The notes under the pieces are model-generated. The model ran no database searches, was not told the DNA's origin, and was given only the letters and a program-made list of their open reading frames with translations. From assembly GCA_016711705.1 (NCBI GenBank), contig JADJSK010000012.1:136704-200703 (forward strand): a stretch of 64,000 nt of DNA. Reading direction: 5' to 3'. The stretch is from Candidatus Brachybacter algidus (lineage in GTDB: Bacteria; Bacteroidota; Bacteroidia; Chitinophagales; Saprospiraceae). The translations under genes and the position numbers were made by a program. This document shows, piece by piece, positions 19,713-30,092 of the stretch. Position 1 is the first letter of the stretch. Every line of letters starts with the position of its first letter.

Positions 19713-19772
19713 AAACTAAATCCCCTGCAATTATAGAAAAGGTTATTTTTAAACTTCCAAAATCAATGTATA

Positions 19773-21977
19773 ATGAAAAGTGTTTTTTCTCTGTTTTTCC
19801 TTCTGTGTCTTTTTGTAACCTTAAATAGTCAGACATTATCTTCTCCTTCCGGACAAGTAAGTATGAATTTTAAATTACTTAGCAATGGTGTGCCATCATA
19901 TGAAGTAAGTTATAAAAACAAAGCCGTCATCAAAACGAGTACTTTGGGTCTCGAACTCATGGGTAATGTCGGAAAAAATGAATTCAGCACGGAAGTAAAA
20001 AAAGACAACGGAGAAAAAGAGAAAAACTCACTTCTGAGCAATTTTGAGATCGTCAATACAGTCAAATCGAGCTTTGATGAAACGTGGCAGCCGGTATGGG
20101 GAGAGACCAAAGACATTCGCAATCACTATAACGAAATGGCTCTAACACTTCGTCAAACCACCACTGACAGAACCATAATTCTCCGATTCAGAGCTTTTGA
20201 TGAAGGTGTCGGATTCAGATATGAATTTCCGCTTCAGAAAAACCTCACGTATTTTACCATCAAGGAAGAACACACACAGTTTGCGATGGCAGGAGACCAC
20301 ACTGCCTTTTGGATTCCCGGCGATTATGACAGTCAGGAATATGATTTTACGACTTCAAAATTGTCTGAGATACGAGGACAGATGTCCAAGGCTTTTACGC
20401 CAAATGCCTCACAGACTTCTTTTTCACCTACCGGAGTGCAAACTTCGCTGATGATGAAGACAGCTGATGGATTATATCTCAATCTGCATGAAGCCGCTTT
20501 GATCAATTATGCATGTATGCACTTGAATCTAGATGATAAAAACATGGTCTTCGAATCCTGGCTCACCCCGGATGCAAACGGCACCAAAGGACACATGCAG
20601 ACACCTTGTCAGTCACCATGGCGCACCATCATGGTAAGTGATGATGCACGAGACATTCTTGCTTCAAAGATGACGCTCAATCTCAATGACCCTTGTAAAA
20701 TTAAAGATCCTTCGTGGATCAAACCTGTTAAATACATCGGCGTTTGGTGGGAAATGATCACAGGCAAGAGCGAGTGGTCATATACTTATGATGCTCCGAG
20801 TATAAAGTTGGGAGTGACAGACTATACAAAGTTAAAGCCTCATGGTAAACACGGCGCAAATACTGAAAAAGTAAAAAAATACATAGATTTCGCGTCCAAA
20901 AATGGTTTCGATGCAGTCCTGGTAGAAGGATGGAATATTGGTTGGGAGGATTGGTTTGGCAATGCGAAAGACCACGTATTTGATTTCGTTACGCCATATC
21001 CGGATTTTAATGTAGACGAAATACAGGCATATGCAAAGAGCAAAAATGTTAAGATGGTCATGCATCATGAGTCCTCTTCTTCTGTGCGTAATTATGAACG
21101 ATATCTTGATACGGCATACACCTTTATGAAAGAACACGGTTATAATGCGGTCAAAAGCGGTTATGTCGGTGATATCCTGCCTATTGGAGAATATCACTAC
21201 AGTCAATGGACCAACAATCACTATCAATATGCCATAGAAAAAGCTGCCGAATACAAAATTATGGTCAATGCACATGAAGCAGTCCGGCCTACAGGCATCT
21301 GCCGTACCTGGCCCAATCTCATTGGCAATGAATCTGCAAGAGGCACGGAATATCAGGCTTTTGGTGGGAGCAAACCTAACCATGTGACTATACTGCCATT
21401 TACACGATTGTTGGGTGGTCCGATGGATTATACGCCGGGCATCTTCGAAATGGATATTTCAAAACTGAATCCAAACAATAAATCTTGGGTCAACAGTACC
21501 ATAGCCAACCAACTTGCCTTGTATGTGACGATGTACAGCCCACTTCAAATGGCTGCCGACTTACCTGAAAATTACGAGCGTTTTCCTGATGCATTTCAGT
21601 TTATCAAAGACGTCGCTATCGACTGGGATGAAACCAAATACCTTGAAGCTGAGCCAGGCCAATTCATTACAATCGCAAGAAAAGCCAAGGGCAAAGGCAA
21701 CTGGTTTGTCGGTAATGTAGCCGGAAATGATGGCCACACCAGCCAACTCACATTTGACTTCCTGGATGCCGGCAAAACGTATATTGCAACCGTTTATTCC
21801 GACACTCCGGAGACCAATTACAAAACTAATCCGCAAGCCTATTCCATTCAGAAAGGTGTCGTAGATAGCAAGACTAAATTGACATTGAAGTCTGTTCCGG
21901 CTGGTGGTTATGCGATATCAGTTATCGAGGCAGATAAAGATGCTGTGAAGGGAATGAAGAGGTTGGGGAAGAAGTAG
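19773..21977 (+). CDS. GH97 glycoside hydrolase, SusB-like inverting alpha-glucosidase
   Basis: A 734-residue exported enzyme: signal peptide to about residue 20, N-terminal beta-sandwich, catalytic (beta/alpha)8 barrel and C-terminal beta domain. The inverting-subgroup glutamates are present with the same spacing as in SusB: HHESS (E433), AHEAVRPTG (E502), GNESARGTEYQ (E520 and E526). This predicts release of glucose from alpha-glucans in the periplasm. No SusC/D pair lies nearby, so it is not in a classical starch locus. A perfect palindrome precedes it. Confidence 0.93.
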   Translation: MKSVFSLFFLLCLFVTLNSQTLSSPSGQVSMNFKLLSNGVPSYEVSYKNKAVIKTSTLGLELMGNVGKNEFSTEVKKDNGEKEKNSLLSNFEIVNTVKSSFDETWQPVWGETKDIRNHYNEMALTLRQTTTDRTIILRFRAFDEGVGFRYEFPLQKNLTYFTIKEEHTQFAMAGDHTAFWIPGDYDSQEYDFTTSKLSEIRGQMSKAFTPNASQTSFSPTGVQTSLMMKTADGLYLNLHEAALINYACMHLNLDDKNMVFESWLTPDANGTKGHMQTPCQSPWRTIMVSDDARDILASKMTLNLNDPCKIKDPSWIKPVKYIGVWWEMITGKSEWSYTYDAPSIKLGVTDYTKLKPHGKHGANTEKVKKYIDFASKNGFDAVLVEGWNIGWEDWFGNAKDHVFDFVTPYPDFNVDEIQAYAKSKNVKMVMHHESSSSVRNYERYLDTAYTFMKEHGYNAVKSGYVGDILPIGEYHYSQWTNNHYQYAIEKAAEYKIMVNAHEAVRPTGICRTWPNLIGNESARGTEYQAFGGSKPNHVTILPFTRLLGGPMDYTPGIFEMDISKLNPNNKSWVNSTIANQLALYVTMYSPLQMAADLPENYERFPDAFQFIKDVAIDWDETKYLEAEPGQFITIARKAKGKGNWFVGNVAGNDGHTSQLTFDFLDAGKTYIATVYSDTPETNYKTNPQAYSIQKGVVDSKTKLTLKSVPAGGYAISVIEADKDAVKGMKRLGKK

Positions 21978-22131
21978 AATTAATCCATTTTGATGCTTTT
22001 GAAAGGTTCTTTAAATTCTTAAAATCTAAGTTTTGTTAATTTAGATTAATTTAAAGCATTAAGGAATTAAGTGCCATTAAGTCTGTATTTTTTTCTGTCA
22101 GAAATAATAGCCAAACTATCTATAAACTGCC

Positions 22132-22202
22132 ACCAATTTCCAATTGGTACACCCTCGAGACCTATTAAACATATCCGAACGCTCCCTGTCCGATATCGCA
22201 CA
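22132..22202. promoter_or_regulatory. Two palindromes, candidate enhancer sites for the efflux operon
   Basis: ACCAATT-TCC-AATTGGT (22132-22148) and TGTCCGATATCGCACA (22187-22202, one mismatch pair) lie about 115 and 60 bases upstream of a sigma-54-like promoter. This is where an NtrC-type activator would bind; the regulator gene is the sixth gene of the operon. Binding is inferred. Confidence 0.45.
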
Positions 22203-22254
22203 CTATTATATATTATTAAATATATAATCTACTGACTATCTGATATTTATTTTG

Positions 22255-22270
22255 TGGCACAGACCTTGAT
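22255..22270 (+). promoter_or_regulatory. Sigma-54-like -24/-12 promoter
   Basis: TGGCAC-N5-TTGAT has the GG and spacing of the consensus TGGCAC-N5-TTGCA, with GA in place of GC at -12. It lies 28 bases before ATG 22298. A sigma-54 activator is encoded downstream in the same cluster. Confidence 0.55.
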
Positions 22271-22297
22271 AACTAATTTATCAAATACATTCCACCA

Positions 22298-23550
22298 ATG
22301 GATACAGTGATAGCAAGTCTGACCAACAAAAGAAAAAGAATAAAAACCTAATGAAATGGGTGGCCGTCATTTTATTAGCAGCCATATTATTTTTTGTGCT
22401 TCGCAATCAACTAAAAAGAAAAGCTGACGAAGGCAAATTCCTCATCTCAACAGTAGAAATGGGAGATATCCAAAATACCATTTCGGCAACAGGTTTAGTC
22501 ATTCCCTCCTACGAACGTGTCATCAATGCCCCGGTCAATACAGAAATAAAAAATGTAAAACTCAAGCGTGGCGATGAAGTCAGAATCGGCTCACTGATCA
22601 TGGAACTCGATCGAGCCTACACAATACTTGAATACGAAAAATTAAAAGACGAACTAGATCTCAAACGAAACAGCATCAATAGGCTAAAACTCGAATTCGA
22701 CAAAGACCTGGTGGATATTGATCTAAAGCAGCAACTCAAAGGCCTTCAACTATCTGAACTGGAAGCTGAGATCAAAGATCAAAAGAAACTCAATAAGGTA
22801 GGAGGCGCCACCAATGAAGAAGTTGAAAAAGCAGAATTAAATTTAAAACAAGCTGCCATTGAGAAGAAAATGTTACTCAATGAATTAAAATTCAAGCAAC
22901 AAGCGAATGTTCCTGATAAGAAGAACCTTGAATTAGAATTTCAAATTCAAGCAAAACGTCTCGCAGAATTGAGAAAAAAATTAAATGAAACCTCCGTTTA
23001 CGCGCCTTCTGATGGTGTCATCACCTGGATCAACGAAGACATCGGCAAGACGGTCAATGTTGGAGAACCTTTGGTTAAAATAGCCGATTTGAAATCATTC
23101 AGAATAGAAGCTTCAAGCTCTGACCGCAATAGTGATCACATTAAAGTAGGTGCCATAGTAAATGTTCGGATAAACAATACGACTCTGACTGGCACTATTA
23201 GCTCCGTACTTCCGGCGGTTGAAAATAATACTATAAAATTCTTGGTTGAATTAGATAAGACAGATTCTAAATTATTAAAACCTAATCTTAAGGTGGAAAT
23301 ATTCATAGTGTCAGATAAAAAATCCAATGTGCTTCGCATTCAAAATGGTGAAGCATTCAATGGCGCTAAGACACAAGATGTCTTCGTCGTGCAAGGAGAT
23401 AAAGCGGTGAAAAGAACAATAGAAAAGGGATTGAGTAGCACAGATTATGTCGAGATTTTGTCCGGTGTAAAGACTGGTGAAAAGATCATTATTTCTGAAA
23501 CCGAAGAATACAAAAATATGAATGAATTCATTTTAAATAAAAAGAATTAA
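22298..23550 (+). CDS. Periplasmic adaptor (HlyD/MacA-like) of an efflux system, probable N-terminal frameshift
   Basis: The clean frame starts at ATG 22351 (399 residues): one membrane anchor (WVAVILLAAILFFVL), barrel-sandwich halves flanking a long coiled coil (about residues 90-210) and a C-terminal beta-barrel domain. ATG 22298 encodes MDTVIASLTNK and leads into the same protein after a one-base shift in the A-rich stretch around 22330; adaptors of this group usually have such a cytoplasmic start. It links the inner-membrane FtsX permeases to TolC. First gene of the operon, behind the sigma-54-like promoter and two bases ahead of tolC. Confidence 0.85.
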
Positions 23551-23551
23551 G

Positions 23552-24996
23552 ATGAACAAATCAATTAAATTAATAATTATTTTTCTGTCAATTAATTCTA
23601 TTGTATTTGGACAAAATACGATGACGCTCGAGGAGGTGATCAATAGTTATTTTGAAAGAACCAATGCAGCAAAAATTAATACAATAGATAAAAATATTGC
23701 TACTTCGAATTTCCTCTTGTATAAGGCCGGAATGAAACCACAAGTTTCTTTGAATTTTCAGGTTCCTAATTATTCCAAGACTTCTGTACAGATCGTTCAG
23801 CCAAATGGTTCAATCGCTTTTCAGTCTATTTCGCAAAATAACTCATTAGTCGGCCTGCAATTGGAGCAAGCAATTCCATGGACTGGAGGTACATTCTTTG
23901 CGCTGTCTGAATTGAGGAGATTTGATGACTTCAGCACAGATTTTAATTCGTATAATGGTATACCGATCCGTCTGGGAATCAATATTCCAGTACTTGGTTT
24001 TAATCCATATAAATGGGATAAATTAATTCAACCATTAGAATTAAATGCAGCTATTTCCACTTACACTTTCGAAAGGGAGAATATCAAAAGCAATATTGTA
24101 CAATTGTATTTCGACGTTCTCATCGCCCAGACAGCCAAGCAGATTGCTATCACTAACAAAATATCCCACATAAGGCTGGATACAATAGCTATTGAAAAAT
24201 TTGAATTGGGGAAAATATCCAGAGAGGAAAAGTTACAAATAGAAACCGGCCTGGAGAATTCAGAAATCGTTTTAAAACAATACCAATATGACGAAGTCAC
24301 ATCGTTCAATAGTTTAAATTCTTACCTGAATGGCGCACAATTGGACTCGACAATTAAATTCGTAATTCCCGCAATTTTAATACCTGCCAAAATTAATGAT
24401 CAAGAAATAATTGCATTGGCAACAAGAAATTACCCTCAATTACTCCGAAATAAAATAAATATATTGGAAGCACAACGCAACATCGCAAGGACTAAAACTG
24501 ATTACGGCATCCGTGCCAATCTATACGGCAGTTTTGGTTGGGCAAGAGGTTCACAGCAGATCAAAGATATCTATACTCAGCCTTTTGTGGAGGAGCAGCT
24601 GAGCCTTACTGTTGCAATACCAATTGTAAACTGGGGCAGCGCGAGACAAGCCAATTCGATCGCAAAAAATCAACTGGAAAGGGCCAAATTAATGGATTCA
24701 CAGGAGAAGCAGATTTTATCAACAACATACGAACCGAAATTACCTTCCTGAATCATTCACAACAACGAATAATTTCTTTGAATGAAATTCAACAAAAGTC
24801 TGAAGAGCGATACAATATCTCAAATGAACGATATTTATTAGGCAAGATAAGCCTTACTGATCTCAACCTTGCACAACAAGAGAAGGATCAGATGAAGATG
24901 GCTTATATCATGGCATTGAGAGATTATTGGGTCAGCCTTTACGAACTTAGAAAACTGACGGGATATGACTTTATCAACAATTCTCCTATTAAATAA
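23552..24996 (+). CDS. TolC-family outer membrane efflux protein, one frameshift
   Basis: Signal peptide (LIIIFLSINSIVFG) and the two-fold repeated helical/beta pattern of TolC. The first frame stops at 24751; a second frame (to 24996) carries the last part, including TEITFLNHSQQRIISL and RYLLGKISLTDLNLAQQEKDQ, typical of the family. A single-base shift near 24710 gives about 480 residues, a normal length. Outer-membrane duct of the efflux system. Confidence 0.85.
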
Positions 24997-25026
24997 ATAA
25001 CAATTAATAACTAATAATTAAAATAT

Positions 25027-25692
25027 ATGATAAAATTAAATAACGTTTCCAAAGTATATCGTACCGATACCATCGAGACAACGGCTTTGCATCACCTCGA
25101 TCTCAACATCGAAAAAGGTGAATTTATCTCCATCATGGGTCCATCCGGTTGTGGTAAGAGTACACTGCTTAACATCGTGGGACTTTTGGACGAACCTACA
25201 CAAGGCAAGATCATCATCGATGGCAATGAAATTTCAGAATATAACACCAAAGCGACGGCAAAATTCAGAAATGAAAAACTTGGATTTATCTTTCAATCCT
25301 TTCATTTGATCCCTGATCTATCTGTTCTGGATAACGTAGAATTACCATTATTGTACAGAAATATCGGAGCAAAAGAACGCCGCGAACTGGCCCTCGAAGC
25401 ACTTGAATCTGTCAACCTTAAAAACAGGATCAACCACTATCCCAGCCAACTTTCCGGTGGACAAAAACAACGTGTGGCCATCGCCAGAGCTATCGTTGGT
25501 AAACCTTCCGTCCTCCTCGCCGATGAACCGACCGGTAACCTTGACAGCGTCATGGGAAATGAAGTAATGTCCATCCTCCTCCGCTTAAATGAAGAATTAA
25601 AAACCACCATCGTCATGGTGACACACGATGAAAACATGGCGCACAAGACGCACAAGTTGCTGAGGCTGTTCGACGGGAAACAAGTAGGATGA
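25027..25692 (+). CDS. ABC transporter ATPase (MacB/LolD type)
   Basis: A 221-residue ATPase with Walker A GPSGCGKST, Q-loop FQSFHLIP, signature LSGGQKQRVAIARA, Walker B VLLADEPTGNLD and the H-loop TH. The short form with no membrane domain fits the separately encoded FtsX permeases downstream. It powers extrusion of a peptide, lipid or drug; the substrate is unknown. Confidence 0.93.
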   Translation: MIKLNNVSKVYRTDTIETTALHHLDLNIEKGEFISIMGPSGCGKSTLLNIVGLLDEPTQGKIIIDGNEISEYNTKATAKFRNEKLGFIFQSFHLIPDLSVLDNVELPLLYRNIGAKERRELALEALESVNLKNRINHYPSQLSGGQKQRVAIARAIVGKPSVLLADEPTGNLDSVMGNEVMSILLRLNEELKTTIVMVTHDENMAHKTHKLLRLFDGKQVG

Positions 25693-25904
25693 TAATTGTG
25701 AATTATTAATTATTAATTATTACTGAGAGCTGAAATTGTAGCTAAGATTATAGTAACTATCAATTATTGAACAGGAAGAGTCTATGAGTAAAAATAACGA
25801 TTCAATCCATGGCCTATTCTAATTTCTAACTTCTAATTTCTAATTTTTTTAAACCTGTGCGAAACTTAAAATCTCAAATAAAAAATAAATTCAAATAAAC
25901 AGCC

Positions 25905-27242
25905 ATGTTAAAAAACTATATAAAACTAGCCCTGAAAGTACTCTCCCGAAGAAAGTTTTTCACCTTCATCAGCCTCTTTGGTATTAGTTTTACGCTGATG
26001 GTGCTGATGCTCATAGCTTCATTTATTGAAACTGAATTTGGAGATAATCCACCTTTAAGTAGAAATGAAGATTTGGTATTTATGCCTATGCTCTCCGAGT
26101 TGTATTATCAGAATGACACCATTCGTGACATTGACACCTTATTCAATAATGGAATCGCCACATTTGATACTACGCATCTGGTCAAAAGACAAAATGAGGC
26201 GAGTTATATAAGCAACAGTAGCATGAGTCACCATGTGTTGGAAAAGTATTTTACCGGCCTAAATGCTGCTGAACAATCCACTTTTTTTTCTCCGGATTTA
26301 ACCTACGATGTTTATATAAACAATTCTAAATTATCGATTAAAACTTGCATCTCTGATGAGGGATACTGGAAAGTTTTTGATTTTATGTTCAAAGAAGGTC
26401 GCCCTTACAATGCGGACGAAATAAAAAGAGGTGCTTTAGTAGCAGTAATAACCCAATCGCTGAGTCGCAAATATTTCGGCACTGTAGATAATTTAATAGG
26501 AAAGGAAATAGAAATGGATGATAAACATTTCAAGATAATTGGCGTTGTCGCCACACCCACCAGTTCTGCAAATTATGTGGGATGCGACATATACATTCCT
26601 TACACTGCTTTTCCAGAGAATAAGGACCCTTCAGACTATTTTGGAAGCTTCATGGCAGTTTTTCTAATCAAAAATAATTCAAACATCCACAATTTGAAAA
26701 AGGAAATTCTTTACAGAATATCAAAGATACCAATACTTAAGCCAGAAGATTATAATGTAATAGAAGCCCCTTCTGCCACATTTAGTGAGACGTATGCTCA
26801 ACAGACCTTATACGAAAAGGACCCTGAAAAAAGTAAAAGGAATTTATTTCTAATCATGGCAAGCTTTATTGCACTTTTTGTCTTGTTGCCTGTGCTGAAT
26901 CTTATCAATCTCAACATTAGCCGAATACTCGATAGAAGTTCTGAGATTGGAGTTAGAAAAGCATTCGGCGCTAACACGAAGAATATTTTATTTCAATTTG
27001 TCTTTGAAAATATTATTCAGACTTTCATCGGAGGTTTACTAGGTTTAGTTTTTGCTTTAGTTGCAATTTACCTGATCAATGACAGTCAATTGCTTAATAA
27101 TGTAAGACTGGTTATCAATTTTAATTTTTTCATAGCCTGCTTTTTCATCAGCCTTTTATTTGGAATCATTTCCGGATTACTTCCTGCATTAAAAATGTCA
27201 AAATTATCCATTGTAAATGCGCTAAAACAAAACAACATATGA
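25905..27242 (+). CDS. FtsX/MacB-family permease 1
   Basis: A 445-residue MacB-type permease: one N-terminal helix (FFTFISLFGISFTLMVLML), a MacB_PCD periplasmic domain to about residue 280, and three C-terminal helices with the FtsX box SSEIGVRKAFGA. It overlaps the next permease by four bases (ATGA), so the two are translationally coupled and probably form a heterodimer. The 212 bases upstream are A/T-rich with TTCTAATTTC-type repeats and no gene. Confidence 0.9.
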   Translation: MLKNYIKLALKVLSRRKFFTFISLFGISFTLMVLMLIASFIETEFGDNPPLSRNEDLVFMPMLSELYYQNDTIRDIDTLFNNGIATFDTTHLVKRQNEASYISNSSMSHHVLEKYFTGLNAAEQSTFFSPDLTYDVYINNSKLSIKTCISDEGYWKVFDFMFKEGRPYNADEIKRGALVAVITQSLSRKYFGTVDNLIGKEIEMDDKHFKIIGVVATPTSSANYVGCDIYIPYTAFPENKDPSDYFGSFMAVFLIKNNSNIHNLKKEILYRISKIPILKPEDYNVIEAPSATFSETYAQQTLYEKDPEKSKRNLFLIMASFIALFVLLPVLNLINLNISRILDRSSEIGVRKAFGANTKNILFQFVFENIIQTFIGGLLGLVFALVAIYLINDSQLLNNVRLVINFNFFIACFFISLLFGIISGLLPALKMSKLSIVNALKQNNI

Positions 27243-28405
27243 TACGCCATATTTTCAAACTTATCTGGTTCAAAAGAAAATCTAATGCACTCATGATCCT
27301 TGAGATTTTCCTCGCCTATCTTGTCTTGTTTGCAGCGTTTTCTTTTGTGATTTATCAATTGAGGATTTTGGAGAAACCACTTGGTTTCAAGACTATTGAT
27401 CGATGGATGATCAGTCTTGAAGGACTACAGGCCAAAGATTCTGCGGAGGTCGCCACCATCATGGATCAGCTAAAAAATGAACTTAAAGCTAGTCCTAACG
27501 TAGAAAGTGTCGGATTTACAAATTCCAGCACTCCATTTTCTAATAATACCTCGACCACAGGCAATGATGATATGGGATTCAACGTTTCATCACGCATAGC
27601 TGAGGCTGATGAGGGATTTGGGGAGGTGATGAATATTAATATCATCAAAGGGAGATGGTTCAATGAAACGGATCGCCAGTCAAAATATAGACCAATCGTG
27701 GTCAACGAACTATTCCTAAAAAACTTTTTCCCAAATAAAAATATGCTAGATAGTGTAATTATTTTGGATGGTGAGAGCAAGATTGTTGGCATCATGGATG
27801 ATTATCGATACAAAGGTGAATTTGACTTACCAACAAATATGTCTTTCTGCTACACACCACATACTCAAGGTTGGATGTACAATATCATACTCAGGATGAA
27901 GGCAGGTACACCCATCGGTGAACAGAAAACGATCAATGACATTGTCAAAAATGTTACAAAATCCAATTCTTTCATTATCAAGTTGTTGGAATCCGAAAGA
28001 GAGAAGAATAGTCGGGCGAAATGGATTCCCATAATAGCCTTGTTGAGCATCTGTGGATTCCTATGCATTAATATTGCTCTTGGTCTATTTGGTGTTTTGT
28101 GGTTCAATATCAACAAAAGAAGGTCAGAGATCGGCCTTAGGAGAGCTTTGGGAGCTCATTCCAGTGACATTTCGAAGCATTTTTTAATGGAAACACTTGT
28201 GCTTGCTTTTATAGCCATAGCACTTGCTTTGATATTTACCATTCAGATTCCACTTCTGAAAGTCGTCGATATTCAGCCAAGTATATTCTATGAATCGATG
28301 GTATGGGTGACTGTATTAATTTTAATATTAGTATTCATTTGTGCTTATTTTCCGAGTAGGCAAGCGGCTATGATTCATCCTGCTACTGCATTGCACGAAG
28401 ATTAG
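27239..28405 (+). CDS. FtsX/MacB-family permease 2
   Basis: A 388-residue partner of the previous permease: N-terminal helix, periplasmic domain (about 60-265), three C-terminal helices and the box RRSEIGLRRALGAHSSDI. The family shape and ATGA coupling support a heterodimeric transporter with the upstream ATPase. Confidence 0.9.
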   Translation: MIRHIFKLIWFKRKSNALMILEIFLAYLVLFAAFSFVIYQLRILEKPLGFKTIDRWMISLEGLQAKDSAEVATIMDQLKNELKASPNVESVGFTNSSTPFSNNTSTTGNDDMGFNVSSRIAEADEGFGEVMNINIIKGRWFNETDRQSKYRPIVVNELFLKNFFPNKNMLDSVIILDGESKIVGIMDDYRYKGEFDLPTNMSFCYTPHTQGWMYNIILRMKAGTPIGEQKTINDIVKNVTKSNSFIIKLLESEREKNSRAKWIPIIALLSICGFLCINIALGLFGVLWFNINKRRSEIGLRRALGAHSSDISKHFLMETLVLAFIAIALALIFTIQIPLLKVVDIQPSIFYESMVWVTVLILILVFICAYFPSRQAAMIHPATALHED

Positions 28406-28709
28406 AAATTTCATGTTTCATCAGTCAAATTCGTTTATTGTTAAGCCAGCTTGAATAAAAATGTTAGATGTAAGAAGCTTGTCCGACGAACGAAGTGATG
28501 GCGGGGTAGATTTTAGATGGCCGTCTTTAATTAAAGTCAAAATTCTCGCCTTTGTATTTTTAAAAGATAAATTATGAACCAATTAACCTAATACCATCTA
28601 ACATCTAAAATCAGCCATCTACCTTTGGTTCTAAACTAACAAAACCTAAATTATTTTTTTACTGCCGAAACTTGAGTTAATTATATTTACATCGCTTTAC
28701 ATTTTAATT
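28406..28709. other. Intergenic gap with imperfect inverted repeat
   Basis: Sequence around 28461-28530 (ATGTTAGATG ... TAGATTTTAGATGG) is partly the reverse complement of 28590-28622 (CCATCTAACATCTAAAATC). Such TCTAACATCTAAAATC units are scattered in Bacteroidota genomes. No gene seen. The regulator pair may be co-transcribed or have its own promoter. Confidence 0.45.
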
Positions 28710-30092
28710 ATGAGTTCAGAAATACAGTCACGTATTCTTATTATTGATGATGACAGGACCATCGTGTCAGGGATAAGCCTTTTTCTGAAAAAGAAAGGTT
28801 ACCAGATAGATAGTGCTACAAATGCTGCCGATGCTGTGGAAAAGTTGCATAATTTCAACGCTGATCTTGTGCTCCTGGACATGAATTTCAACATTGATAC
28901 TTCAGGAAAAGATGGACTGCTTTTGTTAAAAAATATCATAGAAATTAATTCTAACATACCAGTAATTTTGATGACCGGATGGGCGACGGTTCAACTCGCT
29001 GTGGAAGGGATGAAGCTGGGAGCAATGGATTTTATCGCTAAACCATGGGATAATAGTCATTTGCTTTCTTCGATTCAAAATTTGCTGGAAATAAACAAAC
29101 CATCCTCAGTTAATAAATCGATACAAGGAAATGATATAGATTCCATAATTGGCCAAAGTGCAGCCTTTCAGGATATCTTAAATCTTGTAAAACATATTGC
29201 GCCTACAGATGCAAATGTGCTGATCACGGGTGAAAGCGGAACCGGGAAAGAAGTTATTGCGGAAGCAATTCATTCTTTGAGTAAGCGGAATGGAAATGAG
29301 TTTGTCAAAGTAAATTTGGGTGGAATATCCAGTTCTTTGTTTGAAAGTGAAATGTTCGGGCATAAAAAAGGAGCATTTACTGACGCACATTTGGATAGAA
29401 TTGGCAGATTTGCAAAGGCACATAAAGGGACTATTTTTCTGGATGAAATCGGTGACCTTCCGGTGTCTAACCAAGTCAAATTATTAAGAGTATTACAAGA
29501 GAGAACTTATGAGGTCTTGGGCAGCAGTGAGACTAAACGAACAGATGTTCGTATCATCAGTGCTACCAATAAAAATCTTGAAAAAATGGTTTATGATGGT
29601 ACATTCCGGGAAGATCTTTTCTACCGTATTAACCTCATCTCAATACACATGCCATCATTGAATGAACGATCAGAAGATATTCCTTTACTCACGGATCATT
29701 TCATTAAACAAGTCTGTGAAATCTATGAAGTGACAATTCCACTTATCACGACGGAGACATATGACTGGCTTCAGAAACAGCCATTCCCGGGCAATATCCG
29801 ACAGTTGAAAAATATGGTCGAACGCACTTTATTGATCAACATTAATAAGAAGGAACTTAACTTTAAAGATTTCCAACAGACATCATCTCAAAATCAAAAG
29901 TCCACACCCCAGTTCACGCTTCCAGAAGTGGGTATGGTGAGTTTGGATGATCTCGAGAAACAAATGATACACAAGGCGCTCGATTTTCACAATCATTCAA
30001 TCAGTAAAACTGCCCGATCACTTAGCCTTACACGAAGTGCGTTATATCGACGTCTTACCAAACATCACATTCCCTATGAGCCTAAGAATTAA
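28710..30092 (+). CDS. Sigma-54-dependent NtrC-type response regulator
   Basis: A 460-residue regulator: receiver domain (phospho-acceptor D57 in LVLLDMNF, acidic IDDD pocket), AAA+ domain with Walker A GESGTGKE, the sigma-54-contact loop GAFTDA and Walker B FLDEIGD, and a C-terminal Fis-type HTH (SISKTARSLSLTRSALYRRL). It should activate sigma-54 promoters, most likely the one before the adaptor gene at 22255-22270. The kinase gene overlaps its end. Confidence 0.93.
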   Translation: MSSEIQSRILIIDDDRTIVSGISLFLKKKGYQIDSATNAADAVEKLHNFNADLVLLDMNFNIDTSGKDGLLLLKNIIEINSNIPVILMTGWATVQLAVEGMKLGAMDFIAKPWDNSHLLSSIQNLLEINKPSSVNKSIQGNDIDSIIGQSAAFQDILNLVKHIAPTDANVLITGESGTGKEVIAEAIHSLSKRNGNEFVKVNLGGISSSLFESEMFGHKKGAFTDAHLDRIGRFAKAHKGTIFLDEIGDLPVSNQVKLLRVLQERTYEVLGSSETKRTDVRIISATNKNLEKMVYDGTFREDLFYRINLISIHMPSLNERSEDIPLLTDHFIKQVCEIYEVTIPLITTETYDWLQKQPFPGNIRQLKNMVERTLLININKKELNFKDFQQTSSQNQKSTPQFTLPEVGMVSLDDLEKQMIHKALDFHNHSISKTARSLSLTRSALYRRLTKHHIPYEPKN

